Origin: SHZI01 sp963802215
GTDB lineage: Bacteria > Pseudomonadota > Gammaproteobacteria > Steroidobacterales > GCA-2729495
Direction: 5' to 3'
Length of the DNA: 64,000 nucleotides
Assembly (NCBI GenBank): GCA_963802215.1
Contig: CAWDHQ010000001.1
Coordinates: 372,001-436,000, forward strand
Below are positions 15,509 through 23,753 of the stretch, piece by piece. A program made the translations under genes and the position numbers. Under the pieces are notes generated by a model that made no database searches, was not told the origin of the DNA, and was given only the letters and a program-made list of their open reading frames with translations. Each line of letters opens with the position of its first letter. The stretch's first letter is position 1.

Positions 15509-16339
15509 ATGTACAAGCAACTCCAGCAACGGGACATGCCGGAAGCGCCGGTCAACATCTCGACCCTCCGGACCATGAAGGCGGCGGGGGAGCCGATCGC
15601 CTGCCTGACGGCCTACGACGCCAGTTTCGCCATGCTCGTGGACCGTGCAGGGGCGGACCTGGTGCTCGTCGGGGACTCGGTGGGGATGGTCGTCCAGGGG
15701 CACGACACGACCGTGCCGGTGACGGTCCAGGACATCATCTACCATTCGCGGATCGTGCGGCGTGGCCTCGGCCGGGCCTTCCTGGTGGCCGACATGCCGT
15801 TCATGAGCTACACCAATCCGGCCCAGGCGCTCGACAATGCCGTCCGCCTGATGCAGGAAGGCGCGGCGATGATGGTGAAGCTCGAGGGCGGCGCCAGCCA
15901 GGTGAAGATCGTCGAGCACCTTGCAGGCCACGACATCCCGGTCTGCGCCCACCTCGGACTGCGGCCGCAGTCCGTCCACAAGATCGGCGGCTTCAAGGTG
16001 CAGGGCCGCGACCAGGCTCAGGCGGAGCAGATGCTCGAGGACGCGGTCGCGCTGGAGCAGGCGGGCGCGGACATCCTGCTGCTCGAGTGCGTGCCCAACG
16101 AACTCGGCCAGGCCGTGCGGGACGCGGTCACGGTGCCGGTCATCGGCATCGGCGCCGGTCCCGGAGTCGACGGCCAGATCCTGGTCCTCTACGACATGCT
16201 GGGCATCACGCAGGGGCGGTTGCCCCGGTTCGTGCGGAATTTCATGCAGGGCAGCGCGTCGCCGCTCGAGGCGCTCCAGGCCTACGTGGCTGCCGTGAAG
16301 GACCGCAGCTATCCCGCGCCTGAGCACTGCTTTTCCTGA
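15509..16339 (+). CDS. panB: 3-methyl-2-oxobutanoate hydroxymethyltransferase
   Basis: First committed enzyme of pantothenate synthesis: adds a hydroxymethyl group from 5,10-methylene-tetrahydrofolate to alpha-ketoisovalerate. 276 residues with LVGDSVGMVVQGHD (metal/substrate site), VADMPFMSY, VKLEGGA and VCAHLGLRPQSVHKIGGFKVQGR. The start is ATG 15509; a second in-frame ATG at 15536 is also possible because the first nine residues are not conserved. panC follows after 2 bp. Its folate cofactor gives a metabolic link with folK in the same operon. Confidence 0.96.
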   Translation: MYKQLQQRDMPEAPVNISTLRTMKAAGEPIACLTAYDASFAMLVDRAGADLVLVGDSVGMVVQGHDTTVPVTVQDIIYHSRIVRRGLGRAFLVADMPFMSYTNPAQALDNAVRLMQEGAAMMVKLEGGASQVKIVEHLAGHDIPVCAHLGLRPQSVHKIGGFKVQGRDQAQAEQMLEDAVALEQAGADILLLECVPNELGQAVRDAVTVPVIGIGAGPGVDGQILVLYDMLGITQGRLPRFVRNFMQGSASPLEALQAYVAAVKDRSYPAPEHCFS

Positions 16340-16341
16340 CC

Positions 16342-17193
16342 TTGAAGACCGTACGCACGATTGCGAGCCTGCGCGAGAATCTCCGGGGCTGGCGGGGATT
16401 CGACGAAACCGTCGCGCTGGTGCCGACCATGGGCAACCTCCACGCGGGACACCTGAGCCTGGTGGACGCCGCCCGCACGCTGGCGGATCGTGTCGTCGTC
16501 TCCATCTTCGTGAATCCGACCCAGTTCGGGCCCGGTGAGGACTTCGCCGCGTACCCGCGCACGCTGGACAAGGACCGGCGCCAGCTGACGCGGGCCAGCG
16601 TGGACGTTCTCTTCGCTCCTCCCGTGGAGGAGATCTACCCCGACGCGGCACGGCCGGGCACCGTGGTCTCCGTTCCCGGGCTGTCCGGTATCCTCTGCGG
16701 ACAGTTTCGGCCGGGGCACTTCGACGGGGTCGCGTCGGTCGTCACCCGGCTGTTCAATATCGTCCAGCCGGACAGCGCCGTGTTCGGCCAGAAGGACTAC
16801 CAGCAGCTGCTGGTGATCCGGCGCCTCCAGGCGGACCTGCACCTGCCGGTGAAGATCGTCGCTGCCCCGACCGCCCGCGAGCCCGACGGGCTCGCGCTGA
16901 GTTCGCGCAACCAGTACCTCGATGGCGCACAGCGGGCCACGGCACCTGGCCTGCACCGGGCTCTTGCGGACTGCGCCGGTGAGCTTCACCGGGGCAACCG
17001 GAAGTTCGAGGCGCTGGAGTCGCGCGGCATGGCGGGACTGGTCGCCGCCGGATTCAGGCCGGACTACTTCGCGATCCGGAATGCCGCCGATCTCGGCGCA
17101 CCGACCACCGCGAGCCGCAACCTCGTGGTCCTCGCCGCGGGCCATCTCGGTCGCGCGCGGCTGATCGACAACGTCCTGGTAGACCTCGCGTAG
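16342..17193 (+). CDS. panC: pantothenate synthetase
   Basis: Joins pantoate and beta-alanine with ATP to make pantothenate. 283 residues, the usual length. Motifs: VPTMGNLHAGH (HIGH-like ATP site), SIFVNPTQFGPGEDFAAYPR, GQKDYQQLLVIRRL and the KMSKS-like LALSSRNQYL. The only suitable start is TTG at 16342, 2 bp after panB and without a clear ribosome-binding site, so translation probably depends on panB. The gene ends 3 bp before the convergent queG stop. Confidence 0.96.
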   Translation: MKTVRTIASLRENLRGWRGFDETVALVPTMGNLHAGHLSLVDAARTLADRVVVSIFVNPTQFGPGEDFAAYPRTLDKDRRQLTRASVDVLFAPPVEEIYPDAARPGTVVSVPGLSGILCGQFRPGHFDGVASVVTRLFNIVQPDSAVFGQKDYQQLLVIRRLQADLHLPVKIVAAPTAREPDGLALSSRNQYLDGAQRATAPGLHRALADCAGELHRGNRKFEALESRGMAGLVAAGFRPDYFAIRNAADLGAPTTASRNLVVLAAGHLGRARLIDNVLVDLA

Positions 17194-17196
17194 GCC

Positions 17197-18252
17197 TCAC
17201 TGCCGGCGGCAGGAGTGCTGCTCCAGAGCCCAGGCGACGTGCTCCCGCACGAGTTCCGACGGGTGGCCTGCACGCGCCTCCAGCGCCCCGACGACGCCCG
17301 CTGACGTCGGCGCATTCCCCAGGGCCACCGCTATGTTCCGTAGCCAGCCGGGATAACCGGGCCGCCGCAACGCGCTGCCGGCGGTGCGCTCAGACCACTC
17401 CGGCTCGGACCAGGCGAACAGGTCGGTCAGCCGCGCGGCATCGAGGCCGTGCCGGGGTGCGAAGTCCGGCTCCGCCGTCGCGTGGGCGTAGCGGTTCCAG
17501 GGACACACGAGCTGGCAGTCGTCGCAGCCGAAGATGCGGTTGCCCATGGCCTTGCGGAACTTGGCCGGTATCGGGCCCCGGGACTCGATGGTGAAGTAGG
17601 AGATGCAGCGCCGGGCGTCCAGCAGGTAGGGCGCAATGATGGCGCCGGTGGGGCACACGTCCAGGCAGGCCCGGCAGCTGCCGCAGTGATCGGTGACAGG
17701 CTCATCCAGCGGCAGGGGCAGGTCCGTGTAGATTTCGCCCAGCAGGAACCAGGACCCCGCCTGCCGGTTGATGAGGTTGGTGTGCTTGCCCTGCCAGCCC
17801 AGTCCCGCGGCAGCCGCGAGGGGCTTCTCGAGTACCGGTGCGCTGTCGACGAACACCCGGTAGCCGTGCGGCGCGCCAGCCGCGCTGATCCGTTCGGCCA
17901 GCTGCTTCAGGCGCTGGCGCAGGAGCTTGTGGTAGTCGCGGCCGAGCGCGTACCGCGCGATGTAGGCAAGCCCGCCATCCTGGAGGACGCTGGTCGCCGG
18001 CGCCGCCGCGGCGGGCAGGTAGTCCATGCGGGCCGATATGACCCGGGCCGTTCCCGGCAGCAGATCGTCCGGCCGCGTGCGCTTGCGGCCGTGGCGGGTC
18101 ATGTAGGCGAGTTCCCCGTGCAGGCCACGTGCCACCCAGTCGTCCAGCCTTGCCTCGGCATCGTCGAGGGCGATGCCGGCGACGCCGATCTGCTGAAAGC
18201 CGAGCTCCGCTCCCCAGCTCCTGATCTGCACCGCGAGCTGCCGGAGGTCCAT
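17197..18252 (-). CDS. queG: epoxyqueuosine reductase QueG
   Basis: Cobalamin- and Fe-S-dependent enzyme that reduces epoxyqueuosine to queuosine in tRNA, the last step of queuosine modification. 351 residues. Two ferredoxin-like cluster motifs are visible: HCGSCRACLDVCPTGAI and GCDDCQLVCPWN. The C-terminal part is HEAT-like. ATG 18252 was chosen because MDLRQLAVQIRSW matches the usual start; the longer frame to 18366 runs through the promoter and into nnrD. It is divergent from nnrD across a 49-bp gap that contains a palindrome with opposed -10 elements. Confidence 0.94.
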   Translation of the reverse strand: MDLRQLAVQIRSWGAELGFQQIGVAGIALDDAEARLDDWVARGLHGELAYMTRHGRKRTRPDDLLPGTARVISARMDYLPAAAAPATSVLQDGGLAYIARYALGRDYHKLLRQRLKQLAERISAAGAPHGYRVFVDSAPVLEKPLAAAAGLGWQGKHTNLINRQAGSWFLLGEIYTDLPLPLDEPVTDHCGSCRACLDVCPTGAIIAPYLLDARRCISYFTIESRGPIPAKFRKAMGNRIFGCDDCQLVCPWNRYAHATAEPDFAPRHGLDAARLTDLFAWSEPEWSERTAGSALRRPGYPGWLRNIAVALGNAPTSAGVVGALEARAGHPSELVREHVAWALEQHSCRRQ

Positions 18253-18278
18253 GCCCAACTCTGCGCGAGGTCGTGGAA

Positions 18279-18299
18279 GGGTGATCAGTATAATCACCC
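18279..18299. promoter_or_regulatory. palindrome with TATAAT between queG and nnrD
   Basis: GGGTGAT (18279-18285) and ATCACCC (18293-18299) are perfect 7-bp arms around CAGTATA. On the plus strand TATAAT (18289-18294) is a consensus -10; transcription would start near 18301, at or next to the nnrD ATG at 18302, so the message would be nearly leaderless. On the minus strand TATACT (18292-18287) is a good -10 for queG with a leader of about 28 nt. -35 elements are weak on both sides, so either promoter may need an activator. Confidence 0.5.
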
Positions 18300-18301
18300 G
18301 C

Positions 18302-19801
18302 ATGTCTGAAGCAGCGACCGGCATCTGGACGCCCGAGGCCGTGCGGGTCCTCGACGGGACCGCCACGAGCGCCTTCGGGATTTCCGGCTATGAACTCATG
18401 TGCCGCGCTGGCCAGGCCGTGTGCGCCGCCGCCAGCGAACGCTGGCCGGACGCCCGCCGCTGGGTGGTGCTCTGCGGTGCCGGGAACAACGGCGGCGATG
18501 GCTACGTCATCGCGCGGCTGGTGCGGCAATCCGGCCGTGACGTCCAGGTCTGCGCGCTCGCTGACCCCGGTGGGCTGACGGGCGATGCCGCGACGGCCTG
18601 GCAGGACTTCGTGGCGGCGGGCGGGACGACCGTGCCCTTCGCGCCCGCTCTGCTCACAGACGCCGGGCTCGTGGTGGACGCCATCCTCGGGACCGGTCTC
18701 GCGCGCCCGGTCACGGGCGGCCTTCGCATGGCCATCGAGGCGGTCAACGCGGCGCAACGACCGGTCGTCGCCGTGGACATTCCCTCGGGCCTCGACGCCA
18801 CCACCGGCCTGCCCTCCGGAGCCGCCGTCCGCGCGGACCTGACGGTGACCTTCGTGGGCCGCAAGCTCGGCTTGTACCTTGGCGAGGGCCCGGCCCATGC
18901 CGGGGTCGTGGAATTCTCGGACCTCGGTATTCCGCCGGCCGTCGTCGAGCGCGCCGGCCTGGCCGGGCAGTCCCGGTTGCGCCTGTTCACCGCCGGCGAA
19001 TTGCCCCGGCTCCTGCCGCGCCGGCTGGCCACCGCGCACAAGGGAAATTTTGGCCACGTGCTCATCGTCGGGGGCAACCACGGGATGAGCGGCGCCGTCC
19101 GGCTGGCTGGCGAGGCTGCCCTGCGCACCGGCGCCGGGCTCGTCAGTGTCGCCACCCGGCCCGTGCATGCGGCGCTGCTGCCGGTGGCGCGTCCTGAACT
19201 GATGTGCCATGGAGTCGCCGACGCCGCGGGCCTCGCGCCGCTCCTGGCGCGCGCGACGGTCGTGGCCGTGGGGCCGGGGCTGGGCCGGGACGACTGGGCG
19301 CGGGAGCTGCTGGCCGCCGCGCTCGCCACCGGGTTGCCGCTCGTCATCGATGCCGACGGCCTGAACCTGCTCGCAGCGGGTCACCCGCCGTGCGAGAACT
19401 GGATCCTGACGCCGCATCCCGGCGAGGCGGCCCGCCTGCTCGGCGTGACGGCCGCGCAGGTCCAGCGGGACCGGCTGGGAGCGCTCGGGGCGCTTCAGGA
19501 GCGCTGGGGCGGCATCATCGTGCTCAAGGGCAGCTGCACGCTGGTGGGTGGAGGTACCGGCCTGCCCTGGGTCATTCCCACGGGCAATCCGGGCATGGCC
19601 ACAGCCGGCATGGGTGATGCCCTGACGGGCGTCGCGGCCGGGCTCCTCGCGCAGGCGGGAGCGGGTTCTCCCGTGACAGACCTCGCGGCGGCCGCAGCCT
19701 TCGTGCACGGCGCTGCCGGCGATGCGGCGGCGAGTGGCGGCCAGCGGGGTACCCTTGCCAGCGACCTGATAGCGCAGTTGCGGCCGTGGCTGAATCCCTA
19801 A
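18302..19801 (+). CDS. nnr: bifunctional NAD(P)H-hydrate epimerase / ADP-dependent NAD(P)HX dehydratase
   Basis: Repairs hydrated NADH and NADPH. A 499-residue fusion: N-terminal YjeF_N epimerase (about 1-215) with VVLCGAGNNGGDGYVIARLV and DIPSGLDATTG, then a ribokinase-fold dehydratase (about 225-495) with KGNFGHVLIVGGNHGMSGA, LTPHPGEAARLL and NPGMATAGMGDALTG. ATG 18302 gives the normal N-terminus; the frame upstream to 18251 crosses the promoter. The 3' end overlaps tsaE by 16 bp. The queG / nnrD-tsaE-amiC order is common in gammaproteobacteria. Confidence 0.95.
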   Translation: MSEAATGIWTPEAVRVLDGTATSAFGISGYELMCRAGQAVCAAASERWPDARRWVVLCGAGNNGGDGYVIARLVRQSGRDVQVCALADPGGLTGDAATAWQDFVAAGGTTVPFAPALLTDAGLVVDAILGTGLARPVTGGLRMAIEAVNAAQRPVVAVDIPSGLDATTGLPSGAAVRADLTVTFVGRKLGLYLGEGPAHAGVVEFSDLGIPPAVVERAGLAGQSRLRLFTAGELPRLLPRRLATAHKGNFGHVLIVGGNHGMSGAVRLAGEAALRTGAGLVSVATRPVHAALLPVARPELMCHGVADAAGLAPLLARATVVAVGPGLGRDDWARELLAAALATGLPLVIDADGLNLLAAGHPPCENWILTPHPGEAARLLGVTAAQVQRDRLGALGALQERWGGIIVLKGSCTLVGGGTGLPWVIPTGNPGMATAGMGDALTGVAAGLLAQAGAGSPVTDLAAAAAFVHGAAGDAAASGGQRGTLASDLIAQLRPWLNP

Positions 19802-20322
19802 CTGGCCCGGCCGCCCGCCCCGTCACCTGGCTCCTCCCGGATCCCGCGGCGACGGCGGGCTTTGGGCACACACTCGCCCGGAGCCTGCCGGGCGAAGCGG
19901 CTGGGCCACTCGTCCTGTACTTCGAGGGCGAGCTTGGTGCCGGCAAGACGTCCCTGATCCGCCACCTCCTGGCCAGCCTCGGCCATGCGGGGCGCGTGCC
20001 CAGCCCCACGTACACCCTTGTCGAGCCCTATGCCCTTGAGCGCTTTCGCGTGCTCCACGTGGATCTGTACCGGTTGCGCGACCCCGCGGAGCTGGACGAG
20101 CTCGGGCTGGCTGACGAGCTGGCAGCCGCGGACGAGCAGGGGCGCGCCAGCCTGCTGCTGGCGGAATGGCCGAGCCGGGGCGCGGATCGCCTGCCGGGTC
20201 CGGACCTGCTGCTTCTTCTGGCCATCGCGGGAGAGGGGCGGAAGGTCAGTCTGACCCCGTGCACGGAGGTCGGCTCGGGCATACTCCGCGAGCTGCAGCG
20301 GGGCCTGCCGGGCGGTTTCTGA
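19786..20322 (+). CDS. tsaE: tRNA threonylcarbamoyladenosine biosynthesis ATPase TsaE
   Basis: ATPase partner of TsaB-TsaD in forming the t6A modification of ANN-reading tRNAs. 178 residues with Walker A FEGELGAGKTSLIRHLL (about residues 46-62), SPTYTLVEPY and the Walker B-like HVDLYRL. Starts with GTG 19786 inside the end of nnr (16-bp overlap), so translation is coupled. The C-terminus is somewhat longer than the Escherichia coli protein (153 residues) and ends in LRELQRGLPGGF. Confidence 0.94.
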   Translation: MAESLTGPAARPVTWLLPDPAATAGFGHTLARSLPGEAAGPLVLYFEGELGAGKTSLIRHLLASLGHAGRVPSPTYTLVEPYALERFRVLHVDLYRLRDPAELDELGLADELAAADEQGRASLLLAEWPSRGADRLPGPDLLLLLAIAGEGRKVSLTPCTEVGSGILRELQRGLPGGF

Positions 20323-20354
20323 TCAACGTTGCAGGTAGTCCGCCTATCTGCCTA

Positions 20355-20368
20355 TTTCTTATAAGAAA
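20355..20368. promoter_or_regulatory. 14-bp perfect palindrome upstream of amiC
   Basis: TTTCTTATAAGAAA is a perfect palindrome in an AT-rich island that contrasts with the GC-rich surroundings. It lies 27 bp upstream of the predicted amiC -10 and about 80 bp upstream of the start codon, where an activator or a repressor could act. The regulator is unknown. Confidence 0.45.
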
Positions 20369-20372
20369 ACTA

Positions 20373-20401
20373 TTCCTGTAAGCGGGTGGATTAAGTATAC
20401 T
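20373..20401 (+). promoter_or_regulatory. predicted amiC promoter
   Basis: TATACT at 20396-20401 is a 5-of-6 match to the -10 consensus and sits inside the palindrome AAGTATACTT (20393-20402). Seventeen bp upstream is TTCCTG (20373-20378), a poor -35. Start of transcription would be near 20408, about 28 nt before the amiC start. It would serve the amiC-mutL-miaA block. Confidence 0.5.
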
Positions 20402-20435
20402 TCGGGCCGCCAAAGGGATTTTTGGGGGCAAGGCG

Positions 20436-21899
20436 TTGGTCTGGCGCAGATTGGCCTGGCACGGAGGCGCCACTGGCGGGCGGGCCACCCGGTACCGGGT
20501 GGCTGCGGTTCTGGTCGCGCTTCTGGCCGCGGCCCCCGTCACTGCGGCGCCGGGCCGGCTCCAGGTCCAGTCGATTGCCATCGCCGAGCAGGGATCCACC
20601 ACACTGGTCGATCTGCGGCTCACCCGTAACGCACAGTACAACCTCTTCACGCTCACGGGCCCCGACCGGGTCGTGATCGACATTTCCTCGGCGGCGCTGG
20701 GGCCCTCGGCCTTGCCCCTGCCCGTTGCCGCGGGCGCGATCCGCCAGATTCGCGTCGCCCATCGCGCGGGCGGCAACCTGCGCATCGTCTTCGACGTGAC
20801 CGAAGCGATGCGCCCCTCGGCCACGCAGGCCGGGGACGAACAGGCGCCGCGCCTGGCCATCGAACTGCGGCCGGTGACTGTGCTGGCTGGATCGCCGCCC
20901 GCCCTGCAGGCGCCCGAGCAGGCTGTGCCCGAGCCGGTTCCCGGACCAGCGCCGGCCCCGCTGGTCCGCGCCCCGACACCGGCCCCGACGGTCGTGGTGG
21001 TTGTGGATGCCGGACACGGCGGCCATGACCCGGGTGCCCACGGGCCCTCCGGCGTCCGGGAGAAGGACGTCACCCTCGCGATCAGCCGCCGCCTGGTGGC
21101 GCTGCTCAACGACGAGCCAGGCATGCGCGGCGTCCTCACGCGCAGCGACGACCGCTTCCTCGGCTTGCGGGAACGGATGGAGCGGGCGCGCAGCGCCAAC
21201 GCCAACCTGTTCATATCCGTTCACGCCGATGCGGCCTACAACCGGAGCGCGCAGGGGTCCACCGTGTACGTGCTGTCGGAGAAGGCGGCCAGCGACGAGG
21301 CTTCCCGCCGCCTGGCCGCCCGCGAGAATGCGGCGCTGATCGGCGGCGTGGAGCTCGGCGACAAGGATCCCGTGCTCGCCTCCGTGCTCATGGACCTGTC
21401 CCAGAACGCCTCCATCAGCTCGAGCATCGCGGTGGGCGATGCGATCCTGGGAAACATGAGCCGTCTCGGCCGCCTTCACCGGCGCACCGTGCAGCAGGCG
21501 CCGTTCATGGTGCTGAAATCACCCGACGTGCCCTCGGTGCTGGTGGAGACCGCCTACATTTCGAACCCGACCGACGAGCGGAATCTCCGGTCCCCGTCCC
21601 ACCAGCAAGCCCTGGCCCGCGCCATGCTTGACGGCATCAGGAAGTATTTCGCCGCGAACCCGCCCGGTAACGCCGTCAGTCCGCCCGTTACCGTGGCGTC
21701 GGCGGAGGCGCGGTCCGGCTCCGTGGCCCGCGCGAGTGCGGCGCGTCCGCAGCAACACGTTATCCGGCGAGGGGATACGCTGTCCGGGGTGGCGAGCCTC
21801 TACCGCGTCAGCCTCAGCAGCCTGCGGGCCGAAAACCGCCTCCGGTCGGACACCGTCCGGGTCGGCCAGAAGCTGCGCATTCCCCGCGAGACCAGCTGA
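20436..21899 (+). CDS. amiC: N-acetylmuramoyl-L-alanine amidase with AMIN and LysM domains (AmiC type)
   Basis: Periplasmic zinc amidase that splits septal peptidoglycan during cell separation. 487 residues: signal peptide to about 38 (LLAAAPVTAA), AMIN septal-targeting domain about 40-145, a Pro/Ala linker, amidase_3 domain about 186-405 with VVVVVDAGHGGHDPGA (zinc His194), the EKDV glutamate (209) and SVHAD, then a C-terminal LysM of about 441-484 (HVIRRGDTLSGVASLYRVS). The start is TTG 20436 with GGGGGCAAGG upstream; no ATG or GTG gives a complete signal peptide. Confidence 0.93.
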   Translation: MVWRRLAWHGGATGGRATRYRVAAVLVALLAAAPVTAAPGRLQVQSIAIAEQGSTTLVDLRLTRNAQYNLFTLTGPDRVVIDISSAALGPSALPLPVAAGAIRQIRVAHRAGGNLRIVFDVTEAMRPSATQAGDEQAPRLAIELRPVTVLAGSPPALQAPEQAVPEPVPGPAPAPLVRAPTPAPTVVVVVDAGHGGHDPGAHGPSGVREKDVTLAISRRLVALLNDEPGMRGVLTRSDDRFLGLRERMERARSANANLFISVHADAAYNRSAQGSTVYVLSEKAASDEASRRLAARENAALIGGVELGDKDPVLASVLMDLSQNASISSSIAVGDAILGNMSRLGRLHRRTVQQAPFMVLKSPDVPSVLVETAYISNPTDERNLRSPSHQQALARAMLDGIRKYFAANPPGNAVSPPVTVASAEARSGSVARASAARPQQHVIRRGDTLSGVASLYRVSLSSLRAENRLRSDTVRVGQKLRIPRETS

Positions 21900-21905
21900 C
21901 GCCCG

Positions 21906-21926
21906 GCGGCCCGCGGGCCGCGTTTC
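21906..21926 (+). terminator. GC-rich palindromic stem after amiC
   Basis: GCGGCCCGCGGGCCGC (21906-21921) is a perfect 16-bp palindrome 7 bp after the amiC stop, followed by GTTTC. It could form a strong hairpin and act as a weak or partial terminator before mutL. The T-run is short, so this is uncertain. Confidence 0.4.
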
Positions 21927-21983
21927 TGGCCGGGAGCCGCTGGCCGCATAGGCAAGGGCGCACGCATTTGAAAGAATGCGGCC

Positions 21984-23741
21984 ATGCCAATCCGCCACTT
22001 GCCCGAGCATCTCGTCAACCAGATCGCCGCGGGCGAGGTCGTCGAGCGGCCCGCATCCGTGGTCAAGGAGCTGCTCGAGAACAGCCTCGATGCGGGCGCC
22101 ACGCGGGTGGAGCTCGAACTCGAGGAAGCCGGCATCCGCCTCTGCCGCATCCGTGACAACGGCGGCGGCATCCCCCGGGAAGAGCTGCCCGTCGCGCTGG
22201 AGCGCCACGCGACGAGCAAGATCGGGAGCCTGGAGGATCTCGAGCAGGTGGCAACCCTGGGATTCCGCGGTGAGGCATTGCCCAGCATTGCCTCCGTCTC
22301 GCGCCTGACGCTCACGTCGCGGCACCGGGATGCCGCCAGCGGCTTCTCCGTGACAGGCGAGGAGAGTGGGTCCGCGCCAGTCGCACCGGCGGCCCACCCG
22401 CCGGGAACCACCGTGGAGGTGCGTGACCTCTTCTTCAACACGCCGGCGCGGCGGCGCTTCCTCCGGAGCGAGCGGACCGAGTTCGCCCACGTGCGCGCCA
22501 CCATCGAGAGCATCGCCCTGTCACGGGGCTCGGTCGCGGTACGGGTCCAGCACAATGAGCGCATCGTGCTGGACCTCCCGGCGGCGCAGTCCAACGCGGA
22601 ACTCGCGGTTCGCGTCGGCCGGATCTGCGGAGAGGAGTTCATCCGCAATTCCATTCACCTGGAGAGGGACGCTGCCGGCTTTGCGCTGCGTGGCTGGATC
22701 GTGCGGCCAACCCACGCACGGACCCAGCCGGATCTGCAACACATTTTCCTGAACGGCCGCGCCATCCGCGACAAGGTCCTGGCGGGTGCCATCCGGGCGG
22801 CCTACCGGGACGTGCTCTACCGGGATCGCTGGCCGGCGTATGTACTCCATCTGGACATGGATCCGGCGTGGGTGGACGTCAATGCACACCCGGCGAAGCA
22901 CGAAGTGCGGTTCCGCGACCCCGGCAATGTCCGTGACTTCGTTCGCCGTGCCGTGGAGGAGGCGCTGGCGGGGCAGGGGGCTGTTGGCGACGTCGCCGGG
23001 ATCCCCACCCTGGCGCACGCCGGCGGGTCCGCAACCGCATCGCTGGCCCTCGGAATCCCCGGCCGCCTCGAGCCCACGCTGGCGACGCCGCGCCAGGTGC
23101 GCGAGGCCGGTCAGGACTACCCGGTTGTGGAGGACGCGGCGGAGCCCGGCGCCGGCGCGCCGGCCCTCGGGTTCGCGATTGCGCAGCTCCACGGCATCTA
23201 CATCCTCGCGGAGACCGCCGGTGGGCTGGTGGTCGTGGACGCTCACGCGGCCCACGAGCGCATCACCTACGAGCGGTTGAAGGCCTCCATCCGGCAGGCG
23301 TCCGTCCAGTCCCAGGCGCTGCTCCTGCCCGAGACCCTGCCGGTGACCGAGGCCGAGGCGGAGCGGGCCGCCCACCACGCCGGGTTGCTGGAGCGCTGTG
23401 GATTCGAACTCCGGCGCACCGGCGCGGACCGGCTCACCGTGCTTGCCGTTCCGGCCGTGCTCGCGGGCGACGACGCGGTGCCGCTGGTGCGCGGGCTGGT
23501 GGCCAGGCTTCACGACGACATCACGTTCGACGAGCTGCTGGGCCTGCTCGACCGGTGCCTCGCGGACGTGGCCTGCCATGCCTCGATCCGTGCGAATCGC
23601 CGTCTCAGCATCGAGGAGATGAACAGCCTGCTGCGCGACATGGAGCGCACACCGCGCAGCGAGCAGTGCAATCACGGCCGGCCCACGCGCGTGGCCCTGT
23701 CCCTGCAGGAGCTCGATCGGCTCTTCGCCCGCGGTCGCTGA
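21984..23741 (+). CDS. mutL: DNA mismatch repair protein MutL
   Basis: Links MutS mismatch recognition to strand incision. 585 residues. The GHKL ATPase head is intact: NQIAAGEVVERPASVVKELLENSLDAGAT, RDNGGGI, HATSKI and GFRGEAL. The C-terminal domain has DAHAAHERITYE (419-430), ACHASIRANRRLS and CNHGRPT (from 562), the three segments that form the metal site in endonuclease-active MutLs; only the second motif residue differs from the classic DQHA. This suggests a nicking MutL rather than the MutH-dependent enteric type. ATG 21984. miaA follows after 12 bp. Confidence 0.96.
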   Translation: MPIRHLPEHLVNQIAAGEVVERPASVVKELLENSLDAGATRVELELEEAGIRLCRIRDNGGGIPREELPVALERHATSKIGSLEDLEQVATLGFRGEALPSIASVSRLTLTSRHRDAASGFSVTGEESGSAPVAPAAHPPGTTVEVRDLFFNTPARRRFLRSERTEFAHVRATIESIALSRGSVAVRVQHNERIVLDLPAAQSNAELAVRVGRICGEEFIRNSIHLERDAAGFALRGWIVRPTHARTQPDLQHIFLNGRAIRDKVLAGAIRAAYRDVLYRDRWPAYVLHLDMDPAWVDVNAHPAKHEVRFRDPGNVRDFVRRAVEEALAGQGAVGDVAGIPTLAHAGGSATASLALGIPGRLEPTLATPRQVREAGQDYPVVEDAAEPGAGAPALGFAIAQLHGIYILAETAGGLVVVDAHAAHERITYERLKASIRQASVQSQALLLPETLPVTEAEAERAAHHAGLLERCGFELRRTGADRLTVLAVPAVLAGDDAVPLVRGLVARLHDDITFDELLGLLDRCLADVACHASIRANRRLSIEEMNSLLRDMERTPRSEQCNHGRPTRVALSLQELDRLFARGR

Positions 23742-23753
23742 GTCGCGATCGGC

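Noticed and set aside
17702..19708. 668-residue minus-strand frame across queG and nnr
   Set aside because: Covers nnr on the opposite strand; the protein is low-complexity and shows no family features beyond the out-of-frame part of queG.
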